DNA of 64,000 bases from positions 1 to 64,000 of the forward strand of contig JBDTSP010000004.1 of the NCBI GenBank assembly GCA_039931065.1, read 5' to 3'. The notes beneath the pieces were generated by a model. The model was not told where the DNA came from, did not search any database, and saw only the letters and a program-made list of their open reading frames with translations. This document shows, one piece after another, positions 52,881 to 61,899 of this stretch. How positions within the stretch are numbered: position 1 is the stretch's first letter; each line of letters begins with the position of its first letter. This stretch comes from CADEED01 sp039931065 (GTDB taxonomy: Bacteria > Pseudomonadota > Gammaproteobacteria > Steroidobacterales > Steroidobacteraceae). Both the position numbers and the translations under genes were made by a program.

Positions 52881-54301
52881 CCGCGCGATTTCCTGCGCGA
52901 CGCCACGGTCAGCAACAGCGCGGCCGCCACGCACAGCCACCCCAGCAGGTCGCCGCTGCGCGTGTAGATAGTCGGCAGGCGCGCGCCGACCTTCACGGTT
53001 GCGAACAACGTGGTGCCCGGAAGTTTTTCGCTCTTCTCGACTGCCAGCACGCGTCCATAGGCATCCGAGACCGACAACAACCCGTCCCGCGATGACCGCA
53101 CCACGGTGAAGCCATTCTCGACGCCGCGCAGCTTTGTCATGTTGGCCGCCATCACGGCGTCGGCGCCAAAATCCCAGGCCGGCACCAGCATCACGCCGGC
53201 ATCCCGCGCGCCAAAAGCGCGGCCGAGGCTTGCGAAGTGCATGTCCTTGCAGATCGCGACGCCATACCGCACGCCATCGATCTCGTTCACCGGGAATTCG
53301 GAGCCCGCCACGAACTCGCGTTCCGGGGGCGCCATGAAGTGTTTGAGGTAGTTGGTTGCCAGGCGGCCGTCGGGTGCGAACCACCAGGCCTCGTTGCGGC
53401 GCTGCTTGCCGTCGTCGACGGCCAGGCCCGCGACCAGCCACACGTGGTTCTCGCGGGCCAGTTCTGACAGCCGTTGCTGGCGCGACTCGGCGGCCCGAAC
53501 GGACAACACCTCAATCTTCTCGGGCAACAGGATCACCTTCGCCCCGCTGCCGGACAGTTCGAGCACCTGTGCTTCGTACTGGGTCCAGACATCGCGCGAC
53601 TCGGTCGATTTCTCACTGTTGATGTAGTCGTCGATCGATGCGATGCCGAAATTGACTGGCGTGCCGGATTCAGGCGCCTGCAGACGCCAATAGCCGTAGC
53701 CCACCGAAAGCGCGACCAGCGCGGCCGTTGCGAGGTACATCGGGATCGCACCGCGCAGCTTCGTACCGTAGGTGAAGGCCAGGCCGATGGCGGAATTCAC
53801 CAGCGCCAGCAGGAAGAGGATTCCGCCGACGCCCGCGACAGCGGCGAGCTGAGCGACGGGCAAAAGTTCCGACTGGGTGTAGGCGAGGCTGCCCCAGTTT
53901 CCGTCGGGTGCGAGATGCGCGAACAGCGTATCGGTGGCGACGAAGAACACCGGCAAGGCGAGCACGGTCCACGCGGAATCGAACCGCTTCACGACGCGCG
54001 CCGAGGCTCCGAAGATGAACACCCACAACAACGCCTGCAGCAGCAGGATGATCATCGCCGGCACGAGCGGCATGACCTTGAGGAGATAGACGAAGTTGCT
54101 GGCCGCGCCGAGCAGCGCCGCGATCGCGATCAGACCCCTCGACGTCCAACCTTCGGTGCTCAGCGCCAGCCAGAACAACACGCCAGGCAGGATCCACGCC
54201 AGCCACCAGAGTGGGTTCAGGTTGACGACGAACCACAACCCGCCGCCCACAGCGAGTGCGATCGCAACGTCTACGAGGTCGCGGCGGTTTTCAAGCTTCA
54301 T
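52877..54301 (-). CDS. membrane-bound nitrilase-like protein resembling apolipoprotein N-acyltransferase
   Basis: A 474-residue protein with about five to six hydrophobic helices in the first 205 residues and one at the C terminus (LLGWLCVAAALLLTVAS), around a carbon-nitrogen hydrolase domain. The Glu-Lys-Cys triad is visible: Glu in VILLPEKIEVLS, Lys in NYLKHFMAPPERE and Cys in GVAICKDMHFASLG. The layout is that of Lnt, which N-acylates lipoproteins, but the domain is divergent. It is the last gene of the four-gene starch operon (12 bp after the MFS gene), an odd place for a housekeeping Lnt, so a dedicated role is likely. Confidence 0.8.
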   Translation of the reverse strand: MKLENRRDLVDVAIALAVGGGLWFVVNLNPLWWLAWILPGVLFWLALSTEGWTSRGLIAIAALLGAASNFVYLLKVMPLVPAMIILLLQALLWVFIFGASARVVKRFDSAWTVLALPVFFVATDTLFAHLAPDGNWGSLAYTQSELLPVAQLAAVAGVGGILFLLALVNSAIGLAFTYGTKLRGAIPMYLATAALVALSVGYGYWRLQAPESGTPVNFGIASIDDYINSEKSTESRDVWTQYEAQVLELSGSGAKVILLPEKIEVLSVRAAESRQQRLSELARENHVWLVAGLAVDDGKQRRNEAWWFAPDGRLATNYLKHFMAPPEREFVAGSEFPVNEIDGVRYGVAICKDMHFASLGRAFGARDAGVMLVPAWDFGADAVMAANMTKLRGVENGFTVVRSSRDGLLSVSDAYGRVLAVEKSEKLPGTTLFATVKVGARLPTIYTRSGDLLGWLCVAAALLLTVASRRKSRG

Positions 54302-54313
54302 CCGGTCGCGAGT

Positions 54314-55792
54314 CTACCGGACTCGCAGCGAGAGCACGCCGGCCAGCAGGAAACTCGCGCCACCGATGGCGAGCGCGTAAAGCGGCTGTCCGCCGAAAAC
54401 CCGTGTCAGCACCAAGCCGAGCACACTTGCGGCGACCAGCTGCGGGATCACGATAAAGAAGTTGAAGATTCCCATATACACGCCCATCTGGCGCGAGGGC
54501 ACGCTGTCGGACAGCAGCGCATACGGCAGCGAGACGATGGAGGCCCAGGCAAAACCGACGCCGACCATCGATAACAGCAGCCAGCGCGGGTCGCGAATCA
54601 AGATGAAGGACAGGAGTCCGGCTGCGCCCAGGAACAGGTTCACCATGTGGCTCTTCGCCAATCCGAGCCGGCGCACCATCAATGGGATGACGATTGCCGC
54701 GAGCGCGGCGAAGCCATTGTAACCGCCGAACAGGACACCTACCCAGTCCGCGCCGTTGTTGTACGCGGCACCGACCGTGTCGGTCGCGCCAAAGTGCACA
54801 CGCGTCACGGCCGGCGTGGTGTACAGCCACATCGAGAACAATGCGAACCAGGAGAAGAACTGCACCGGCACGAGCTGGCGCATGCGCGGCGGCATGTTGT
54901 CGATATTCTGAATCACGTTGGAGAACGCGCTGCCACCGCGCAGCGTGCTGTTCACCATCAGCAACACGCCCCAGGTCGCAATGCCGACCGTCAACACGTA
55001 CAACATGCGATCCCAGGCGAAGTACCACACCAATGCGGCGCCGGCCGCTCCGGCGAGAGTCCAGGCGAAGCCGCGCAGGGCCGCATTGCGCCCGCTGCCG
55101 GGCTCGACGCCTTCCGACAGGGGCGTCGCATCGCTGAAACCGTGTAGTTCGGCCGGCGGATACTCCCGCGTCGACAGGATGGTCCACAACATCGCAAACA
55201 CAAGCACGGCCGCGCCTGTCTGGAAGGCATAAACCACCGTGTCCGGCACCGCGCTCTCGCTGCTGCCGACATTGCTGACGCCCGCCTTTGCCAGGATCCA
55301 CGGCAACATGCTTGCAACGACCGCGCCGACACCGATGAAGAAACTCTGCATCGAGTAACCCGTCGGGCGTTGCGACGGCGGCAACTGGTCGGCGACGAAG
55401 GCGCGGAACGGCTCCATCGCCACGTTGATGCTGGCATCCAGGATCCACAACATGCCGGCCGCCATCCACAAGGCCGACGAATGCGGCATCGCGATCAGCG
55501 CGAGTGAACTCAGGAGCGCACCGGCGAGGAAATACGGACGGCGCCGGCCGAGTACGTTCCAGGTGCGATCCGACATGTAGCCGATGATGGGTTGCACCAG
55601 CAGACCCGTGAGCGGCGCGGCTATCCACAGTCCCGCGATGTCATCGATATTGGCGCCGAGTGTCTGGAATATGCGGCTCGCGTTCGCATTCTGCAGTCCG
55701 AACGCAAACTGGATGCCGAGGAATCCGAAACACATGTTCCAGATCTGCCAGAACGACAGGGTTGGCTTGGCGTTCGCAGGGATGGCGCTCAT
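54314..55792 (-). CDS. MFS sugar transporter, SLC45/sucrose-maltose type
   Basis: A 492-residue inner-membrane carrier with about 12 helices. FGIQ-type first helix region (FLGIQFAFGLQNANASRIFQ), the loop motif GYMSDRTWNVLGRRRPYFL with RRRP, and EPFRAFVADQLPPSQRP are typical of the SLC45-like/GPH-related sugar:proton symporters. It probably brings maltose or maltodextrins into the cytoplasm. ATG 55792 lies 1 bp after the GH97 stop (55794); the longer open frame overlaps GH97. The order GH13-GH97-MFS-nitrilase-like forms one operon behind operator site 6. Confidence 0.9.
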   Translation of the reverse strand: MSAIPANAKPTLSFWQIWNMCFGFLGIQFAFGLQNANASRIFQTLGANIDDIAGLWIAAPLTGLLVQPIIGYMSDRTWNVLGRRRPYFLAGALLSSLALIAMPHSSALWMAAGMLWILDASINVAMEPFRAFVADQLPPSQRPTGYSMQSFFIGVGAVVASMLPWILAKAGVSNVGSSESAVPDTVVYAFQTGAAVLVFAMLWTILSTREYPPAELHGFSDATPLSEGVEPGSGRNAALRGFAWTLAGAAGAALVWYFAWDRMLYVLTVGIATWGVLLMVNSTLRGGSAFSNVIQNIDNMPPRMRQLVPVQFFSWFALFSMWLYTTPAVTRVHFGATDTVGAAYNNGADWVGVLFGGYNGFAALAAIVIPLMVRRLGLAKSHMVNLFLGAAGLLSFILIRDPRWLLLSMVGVGFAWASIVSLPYALLSDSVPSRQMGVYMGIFNFFIVIPQLVAASVLGLVLTRVFGGQPLYALAIGGASFLLAGVLSLRVR

Positions 55793-55793
55793 G

Positions 55794-57899
55794 TCACTCC
55801 ACGTCGAAATCGGGTTTGGGCGAAGGCGCAGGCTTCGCGGCCGGACGCTTAACCGCCCGGTCACGCCTGGTGTAAATGCGGATCGCCTGGCCGCCACCGG
55901 GCGCGAGTTTCAGTGTCAACGTGTCGTTGCGGGACACCGGCCGCGAGGAAATGTCGATGGACGCGGCGTCGCCGGCGAAACCTGCGCCCTTGCCGTCCTG
56001 GTAGATAGTGGCCTGGTAGCGCCGGCCTTCGTCGAGGAATCCAAGTGAGACCCGCAAAGTGCGCGGCTGCTCGTCGGTGATGGCGCCGAGATACCAGTCG
56101 TCGCTGTTGCGATCCTTGCGTGCGATCGTGACGTAATCGCCAACCTCGCCGTTCAGCACCCGCGTGTCGGCCCAGTCCACCGGCACATCCTTGATGAACT
56201 GGAAAGGCTTCTGAAACCTGGCGTAGTTCTCGGGCAGGTCCGCGGCCATCTGGATGGGGCTGTAGAGCACGACGTACAACGCGAGTTGTTTGGCGATCGT
56301 GCTCTGGATGCGCCGCCCGCCCGCGCCGGTGAGACTGAGGATTCCGGGCGTGAAATCCATCGGCCCTGAGAGCATGCGCGTGAAGACGAGATTCGCCTCG
56401 TGTTCGGGTGGATTGACCGGATCGCCCCACGCGTTGTACTCCATGCCGCGCGCGCCCTCGCGCGAGACCCAGTTCGGATACGTGCGGCGCAGCCCGGTGT
56501 CCTTGATGGGTTCGTGTGCGTCGACCGCGATGTGCCGCTTCGCCGCTTCGGTCACGACGCGCAGGTGGTGGCGCGCCTGCACCTGGCCGTCATGCCATTC
56601 GAAGTGAATGCGCCCGTCTTCGCCCGGCGCCTGCACGCCACCGGCGTCGGCCACGTAACCTGTCTTGACGGCGTCGATCCCCAGCTTCTGATACAGATCG
56701 AGCGCGGGCTCGAGCTGCTGCTGGTAGTTGGCGATGTTGCCGGCGGTTTCGTGGTGCCCTATGAGTCGCACGCCCTTCTGTTTCGCATAGGCCGCCAACG
56801 CGACCAGGTCGAAATCCGGATACGGCTCGGTGAAACTGAAATCGTCGCCCTTCGCGAACCAGTCGCCATCCCAGCCCTTGTTCCAGCCTTCGACCAGCAC
56901 GCCGCGAAAGCCATTCGCTGCGGCGAAATCGAGGTAGCGCCGCGTTTCGGCGGTGGTGGCGCCGTGTTTGGGACCGCTGTTCCAGGTGTTCGCACCCAGG
57001 TGCATGCCCCACCAGATGCCGACGTACTTGAACGGATGTACCCAGGAGACGTTGCCGAGCTTGTTGGGCTCGTTGAGGTTCAGGATCAGATCGGACATGT
57101 AAAGTCCGGGCGCGTCGGCGGCGATCTGCAAGGTGCGCCACGGCGTCGTGAACGGCGCGCTGCGCCGCACGCTCGGGCCTGTCGACGACGGCGATAACAT
57201 CGCCTTCAGGCGCCGGCCGGAAACCCTGCGCACCCACATGCCGGCGTAATCGACCAGCGCCGCCTCGTGGATCGCCACGTGTACACCGCTCGCGAGCTTC
57301 ATCGTGACCGGCGTGTGCGCCTGCGACAGCTCGTTGAGCGGCGTGCGGTTGTACAGATATTCGTAGCGGTTCCACTCACCCGCTGGAATCCACCACGCGG
57401 TGGCGGGCTCGGCGATGGCGAACTCGGTGAGTTCGTCGACGATGTCGACTTGCTGCAATTGCCCCTGATCCGGAAATTCGTAACGGAAGCCCACGCCGTC
57501 GTCGAACACCCGGAAAACAACGATCAGTTCGCGGCCCGATTTCTCGAGCAACGTAACGCGCATCTCGTTGCAGTGATTGCGCACGAAGCGGCGCTCACCC
57601 CACGGTTGCTCCCAGCTGTCGTCCAGCGCGCGCTGCCGCACCTTTCCGATCGAGAAGTTGCGCTCGAGTTTGGGCGCGTTGGCGAGGATGAATCCCAGCC
57701 GCGACCAGTCGAGCACGAACTGCCGCCCGCGAACGACCGCGTATTCGGGCCGGCCATCGGCGTCCGTGCGCAGCGAAACCGCCAGTCCCTTGTTGGGCGA
57801 CATCAAGGTGACGGCCGGCGCCTGGAATTGCACCTCCTGCGAAAACGCGAGCGGCGCGAACCCCACACACGCCAGCAGCAAGGCGTACCTCGACTTCAC
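55794..57899 (-). CDS. GH97 alpha-glucosidase (SusB-like)
   Basis: A 701-residue exported glycoside hydrolase family 97 enzyme. The signal peptide is about 1-22 (YALLLACVGFAPLAFSQ). The N-terminal beta-super-sandwich is followed by the catalytic barrel with GVLVEGWNKGWDGDW, LIGHHETAGN, AVKTGYVADAGG and AVDAHEPIKDTGLRRTYPN, which carry the catalytic and calcium-binding Glu residues. These features match the inverting alpha-glucoside-cleaving type. It likely works in the periplasm on maltodextrin. GTG 57899 overlaps the TGA of the upstream GH13 gene (GTGA), so it is translationally coupled. Confidence 0.93.
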   Translation of the reverse strand: MKSRYALLLACVGFAPLAFSQEVQFQAPAVTLMSPNKGLAVSLRTDADGRPEYAVVRGRQFVLDWSRLGFILANAPKLERNFSIGKVRQRALDDSWEQPWGERRFVRNHCNEMRVTLLEKSGRELIVVFRVFDDGVGFRYEFPDQGQLQQVDIVDELTEFAIAEPATAWWIPAGEWNRYEYLYNRTPLNELSQAHTPVTMKLASGVHVAIHEAALVDYAGMWVRRVSGRRLKAMLSPSSTGPSVRRSAPFTTPWRTLQIAADAPGLYMSDLILNLNEPNKLGNVSWVHPFKYVGIWWGMHLGANTWNSGPKHGATTAETRRYLDFAAANGFRGVLVEGWNKGWDGDWFAKGDDFSFTEPYPDFDLVALAAYAKQKGVRLIGHHETAGNIANYQQQLEPALDLYQKLGIDAVKTGYVADAGGVQAPGEDGRIHFEWHDGQVQARHHLRVVTEAAKRHIAVDAHEPIKDTGLRRTYPNWVSREGARGMEYNAWGDPVNPPEHEANLVFTRMLSGPMDFTPGILSLTGAGGRRIQSTIAKQLALYVVLYSPIQMAADLPENYARFQKPFQFIKDVPVDWADTRVLNGEVGDYVTIARKDRNSDDWYLGAITDEQPRTLRVSLGFLDEGRRYQATIYQDGKGAGFAGDAASIDISSRPVSRNDTLTLKLAPGGGQAIRIYTRRDRAVKRPAAKPAPSPKPDFDVE

Positions 57900-59692
57900 G
57901 GCATTTCCGCCGCGCACACCAGGTACGCAAATGGCGCCAGCTCGACCTTCAAACTACCGGGCGCGACCGGCCTGGCGCAGGTGCCGTGCAACGATGTGAA
58001 AGCCCGCGTGCCCGAGTCGATCTCGACCTGGGCGGCAATCGGCTGCGCCGATGTGTTGAAGGCAATGACGATCTCCCGGCCGTCGCTGCCGAAGCGTGAC
58101 ACGGCGAACAACCCCGCCTCTAGCGATTGCGCGCGCGTGATCTGCTTGCCGCGCCGCAACGCCGGATACTGCTTGCGCAGTGCCGCCAGCCGCGCGATCT
58201 GTTGATACAGCGGATGCTGAGCATTGAAATTCACGCTGGCCGTGGTTGCCGACGAACCCAGCAACGGCTGGTCGTTGTAACTCGCCACCTGGCTCGCGAA
58301 CATGTCCTGGCGTGCGGCCTGGTCGACGCCGTGCCCGATGAAACCCTGCTCGTCGCCGGAATAAACCACCGGAACTCCGCGCAGCAGGAACAACATCGCG
58401 TTTGACAACATCACGCGCTGCAATACTTCCGCGTCGCTCGCAGCCGGCCGCGCGCTGCGGATCTTCCAGGCGAGTCTGCCCGAGTCATGGTTGCCGGTGA
58501 AGGTCGGCAACCGCATCGCCGCCGGCGCGCCGCCTTCGTAGAGACCATCGTCCTGGTAGAGCCGGCCCAGCGCGGAAGTTCCGGCCTGGCCCGCCAACGT
58601 CTGCTCGACCGTGCCCGAAAAACCGAAATCCAGCACCGACGGTAGTTTGTCCACGCGGGTATGGCGCGCGAGCTGCGCGACATCAGTGCCATCGGCCGCG
58701 ACCTCTCCGAAGATGTGGAAGTTGGGAATGCCTTTCGCGCGTGCCCGCTTGAGCATGGCGGGCACGAATGCCTGCCAGAACTCCGGGTTCACGTGACGCG
58801 CGGTGTCGATGCGAAACCCGTCGATGCGGTAACGCTCGATCCAGTCACCGTAGATGTCGATGAAACCCTGCACGACGCGCGGATTTTCGGTCATCAGGTC
58901 GTCGAGACCGAAAAAGTCGCCCATCACCGAGCTCTCGCCCCAGAAATCCGAATTGCCGCGGTTGTGGTAGTAGATAGGCGAGTTGAGCCATTCCGGCACC
59001 TTGACCTGCGCCTCGTCCGCCGGCACGAACGGCGTGTAGGCGTAGCTGTCGTCGGTCAGCCGGTTGAAATTGAACGGCGTGCGGATGGCGTCGCCTGCAA
59101 AGCTGTCGTTTATCGGCGCGCCATCCACACCGCCCTTGCGTGTGTACGGGTAATCCGCGCGCGAGCGATATGGGCAAGGCGCATTCACGCACTCGCGATA
59201 CTGGATCACGTCGGCGGTGTGGTTGGTGATGATGTCGAGGTAGACCTTCATGCCGCGCGAATGCGCGGCCTTCACGAAGTTGCGCATGTCGGCGTCGTTG
59301 CCGAAGTGCGGATCGACCCGGGTGAAGTCGGTGATCCAGTACCCGTGGTACGCGGCGCTCTCGTCGCCGGCGGGCCCCTGGACGGGCTTATTCTTATATA
59401 TGGGCCCCAGCCAGATGGCCGTGGTCCCGAGACCCTGGACATAGTCGAGGCGCGCAGTCAGGCCTTTGAGATCCCCGCCGTGATAGAAGCCCTTGTGTGT
59501 GGGGTCGAAGCCGGTGGTCAGGCGATCGCCGCTCAAGCCGCCGCGGTCGTTCGAGGCATCGCCGTTTTCGAAGCGGTCCGGCAGCACGAAGTAGACAATT
59601 TCGTCTTCGGGAAGGCGCTCGCGATAGTCCGGAGCTGCGAGTGCCGCGCATCCGAATGCAGCCAGACTCAGGCACAGGATTAATTGCCGCAT
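57896..59692 (-). CDS. exported GH13 amylase / cyclomaltodextrinase-like enzyme
   Basis: A 598-residue exported GH13 enzyme. The signal peptide is about 1-19 (QLILCLSLAAFGCAALA). Seen: IVYFVLPDRFENGDASNDRG, VYLDIITNHTADV, nucleophile Asp in DGFRIDTARHVN, acid/base Glu in NFHIFGEVAADG, TFTGNHDSGRLAW and a C-terminal beta domain. It likely cuts linear or cyclic maltodextrins. ATG 59692 has GGGGAG just upstream. It is the first gene of the GH13-GH97-MFS-nitrilase-like operon, with operator site 6 63 bp before the ATG. Confidence 0.9.
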   Translation of the reverse strand: MRQLILCLSLAAFGCAALAAPDYRERLPEDEIVYFVLPDRFENGDASNDRGGLSGDRLTTGFDPTHKGFYHGGDLKGLTARLDYVQGLGTTAIWLGPIYKNKPVQGPAGDESAAYHGYWITDFTRVDPHFGNDADMRNFVKAAHSRGMKVYLDIITNHTADVIQYRECVNAPCPYRSRADYPYTRKGGVDGAPINDSFAGDAIRTPFNFNRLTDDSYAYTPFVPADEAQVKVPEWLNSPIYYHNRGNSDFWGESSVMGDFFGLDDLMTENPRVVQGFIDIYGDWIERYRIDGFRIDTARHVNPEFWQAFVPAMLKRARAKGIPNFHIFGEVAADGTDVAQLARHTRVDKLPSVLDFGFSGTVEQTLAGQAGTSALGRLYQDDGLYEGGAPAAMRLPTFTGNHDSGRLAWKIRSARPAASDAEVLQRVMLSNAMLFLLRGVPVVYSGDEQGFIGHGVDQAARQDMFASQVASYNDQPLLGSSATTASVNFNAQHPLYQQIARLAALRKQYPALRRGKQITRAQSLEAGLFAVSRFGSDGREIVIAFNTSAQPIAAQVEIDSGTRAFTSLHGTCARPVAPGSLKVELAPFAYLVCAAEMP

Positions 59693-59754
59693 CGCTCCCC
59701 CGTCTCGCCCCAACGACGGCGGCTACTCTACTTGAGCGGTGCCCGTTGACGCGC

Positions 59755-59768
59755 TGCATACGTATGCG
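59755..59768. promoter_or_regulatory. LacI-type operator, site 6
   Basis: TGCATACGTATGCG, the most symmetric copy (TGCATACGTATGC), upstream of the four-gene GH13-GH97-MFS-nitrilase-like operon. Confidence 0.75.
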
Positions 59769-59991
59769 CCTGAAATGTTTGGTCGCGGCACGTGACTGTC
59801 AGCGGGATGGCAATCGAACCGGTTATCGGCAAGCGCTTCGGGTCCGTGCGGACGCGGGTCCTTGGGATCGCCGTGGCCGCTTGATCCTGCTGCTCTCGGG
59901 TCCCGCGATCGCAGCTGCGGCCATGATCTCCCGCAGTCCCGCCATGAATGCAGGCGCGTGGCGAAACGTGGACCTGCTGGTCGACTCGCGC

Positions 59992-60539
59992 TCAGGTCTG
60001 TGCGGCGATCTGGATCGTCTTGAGCGCCGACAATGCGCGCTCGGCATCCGCCTTGCCGCCGTTGTTGTAGAGCATGATGAAGTTGATCGGCAGATCCCGC
60101 AGGCTCACGACGCCCTGGCAGAGAGAAACTGGTACTCGTCGGGTTTCGGCGCCTTGTCGGTGAGGCACACGAAGTAGCCGTGTGCTTCACCATTCGAAAT
60201 GCGCTGGATCTTGATGTCCTTCTCGACGGCCTGGCTCTCGAACTGTTTTGAAGACTTGGTGACCAGCGCCTTCATCGCATCGTCTGCCGTCAGGCCCGGC
60301 GTGCCGCCGATCGGCGTCAGCATCGTGACCATCTGCGTGCGATCCGGCGCATGGAACTCGACCGTGCCCGGCATTCCCTTGGGCGGGGAGGTTTCCAGTT
60401 GCCAGCTCGGCGACCAACCCAGGGAAACAGCAACGTCCCCGAAAGTGAGCACCTTGCTGGTGGCAGTCTTGTCAGCGGCCTGCGCCCACGACGCCGCGCC
60501 CGCCAACACCAGCACAGCCAAGGTTGGTGACGACAGCAT
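59992..60539 (-). pseudogene. small secreted protein of the xyl operon, frameshifted
   Basis: ATG 60539 starts a signal peptide (LAVLVLAGAASWAQA) and a protein not recognised, running to PKPDEYQFLS where the frame hits TGA at 60105. Removing two bases in the CTCTCT run at about 60121-60126 restores a frame that continues QGVVSLRDLPINFIMLYNNG and ends GKADAERALSALKTIQIAAQ-T-stop at 59994-59992. The likely original length is about 180 residues. It lies 17 bp after xylA on the same strand. The slip makes it a probable pseudogene. Confidence 0.6.
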
Positions 60540-60556
60540 CGTGTGCGCGGGGCGGC

Positions 60557-61897
60557 TCAAACGAACCGGTTGACCAGGTTCTCGAGATATTCCTGGCGGC
60601 CCGACAGCGGCTTCGGATTGATGTTCGCGGCGACCGCGGCATCCGAAATCGACTCGAGTGACGCACCCTTGGCATGAATCTTCTGACCGGCGTCGCCGGC
60701 CCACTTGGCGTAACGCTGTTCGACGAATTTGTCGACGGCGCCGTTCTCGATGAGCGCCGCTGCCGACAGCAACGTACGGGCCAGCAAATCGAGCCCACCC
60801 ACGTGACCGTAGAACATGTCGGCCGGGTCGATGCTCTGGCGGCGCACCTTCGCGTCGAAATTGAAGCCGCCGGTGGTGAACCCGCCGGCCTTGAGGATGC
60901 GATACATCGCGAGCGTCATGTCGAGCGGATCGTTGTGGAACTGATCGGTGTCCCAGCCGTTCTGCGGATCGCCACGGTTGATGTCGATCGAGCCGAAGAT
61001 GCCGAGCGCATCGGCCATCGCGATTTCATGATCGAAGCTGTGGCCCGCGAGCGTCGCGTGGTTGGCTTCGATGTTCACCTTCACTTCGTTCTCGAGGCCG
61101 TTCTTCTTGAGGAAGCCGTAGACGGTCGCGGTGTCGAAGTCGTACTGGTGTTTGGTCGGCTCGTGCGGCTTGGGCTCGATCAGGATCGTGCCCTTGAAGC
61201 CGATCTTGTGTTTGTGCTCGACGACCAGCGTAAGGAAGCGGCCGAAGTTCGCGAGTTCATGCTTGAGGCTGGTGTTGAGCAGCGTGTCGTAACCTTCGCG
61301 GCCACCCCACAGCACGTAGTTAGCGCCGCCGAGACGCTTGGTCGCGTCCATGCAATGGCGCACCTGGGTCGCGGCGAATGCCCACACATCCGGATCCGGG
61401 TTGGTCGAAGCGCCGCCCATGTAACGCGGGTGCGAGAACAGGTTGGCCGTGCCCCACAAAAGTTTGATGCCGGTCTCGGCCTGTTTCTTTTCCAGGCGAT
61501 CGATGGTCGCCGCGAGATTGGAAACGTGCTCCTTGATGTTCGACGCGGCCGGCATCGCATCCACATCATGGAAGCAGTAGAACGGCGCGCCGAGCGTCGA
61601 GAAGAAATCGAACGCCGCGTCCATCTTTGCCCAGGCTGCGGCCTGATCCATCGCGCCCGAGTTCCACGGACGATCGAACGTGCCCTGTCCGAAGATGTCG
61701 TGACCGTTCCAGGCAAACGAATGCCAGTAACAAACCGCCGGCCGCAACAGGTCTTCCATGCGCTTGCCGAGTACGACCTGGTCCTTGTTGTAGTAGCGGA
61801 AGGCCAGCGGGTTATCCGACTTGAGACCTTCGAACTTGATGGGTTTCACGCCGCCGAAATAGGACGTGGGCTTCACTACGTATGCTGGGCTCGACAT
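60557..61897 (-). CDS. xylA: xylose isomerase
   Basis: A 446-residue enzyme interconverting D-xylose and D-xylulose in the cytoplasm. Seen: KPIKFEGLKSDNPLAFRYYN, CYWHSFAWNGHDIFGQGTF, catalytic His in FYCFHDVDAMP, LWGTANLFSHPRYMGGA, the metal-binding Glu in GTILIEPKPHEPTKHQYD, VNIEANHATLAGHSF and SIDINRGDPQNGWDTDQF. This is the long (class II) type. ATG 61897 lies two bases after the xylB TGA, with GAGGAG inside the xylB end as ribosome site, so it is coupled to xylB. The longer open frame lies within xylB. Confidence 0.96.
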   Translation of the reverse strand: MSSPAYVVKPTSYFGGVKPIKFEGLKSDNPLAFRYYNKDQVVLGKRMEDLLRPAVCYWHSFAWNGHDIFGQGTFDRPWNSGAMDQAAAWAKMDAAFDFFSTLGAPFYCFHDVDAMPAASNIKEHVSNLAATIDRLEKKQAETGIKLLWGTANLFSHPRYMGGASTNPDPDVWAFAATQVRHCMDATKRLGGANYVLWGGREGYDTLLNTSLKHELANFGRFLTLVVEHKHKIGFKGTILIEPKPHEPTKHQYDFDTATVYGFLKKNGLENEVKVNIEANHATLAGHSFDHEIAMADALGIFGSIDINRGDPQNGWDTDQFHNDPLDMTLAMYRILKAGGFTTGGFNFDAKVRRQSIDPADMFYGHVGGLDLLARTLLSAAALIENGAVDKFVEQRYAKWAGDAGQKIHAKGASLESISDAAVAANINPKPLSGRQEYLENLVNRFV

Positions 61898-61899
61898 GC

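Noticed and set aside
59387..59402. A+T-rich run TATATAAGAATAAG that looks like a -10 box inside the GH13 gene
   Set aside because: It codes for the conserved GPIYKNKP segment of the enzyme and no matching -35 element lies at the right distance.
59769..59991. Possible gene between operator site 6 and the frameshifted xyl-operon gene
   Set aside because: Short frames such as PVIGKRFGSVRTRVLGIAVA are visible, but no family match, start site or continuation was found.
61870..61885. Partial match to the ATACGTAT operator (CTACGTATGC) at the start of xylA
   Set aside because: Only one half-site plus the core fits, and it lies inside coding sequence (YVVKP codons). Treated as chance.
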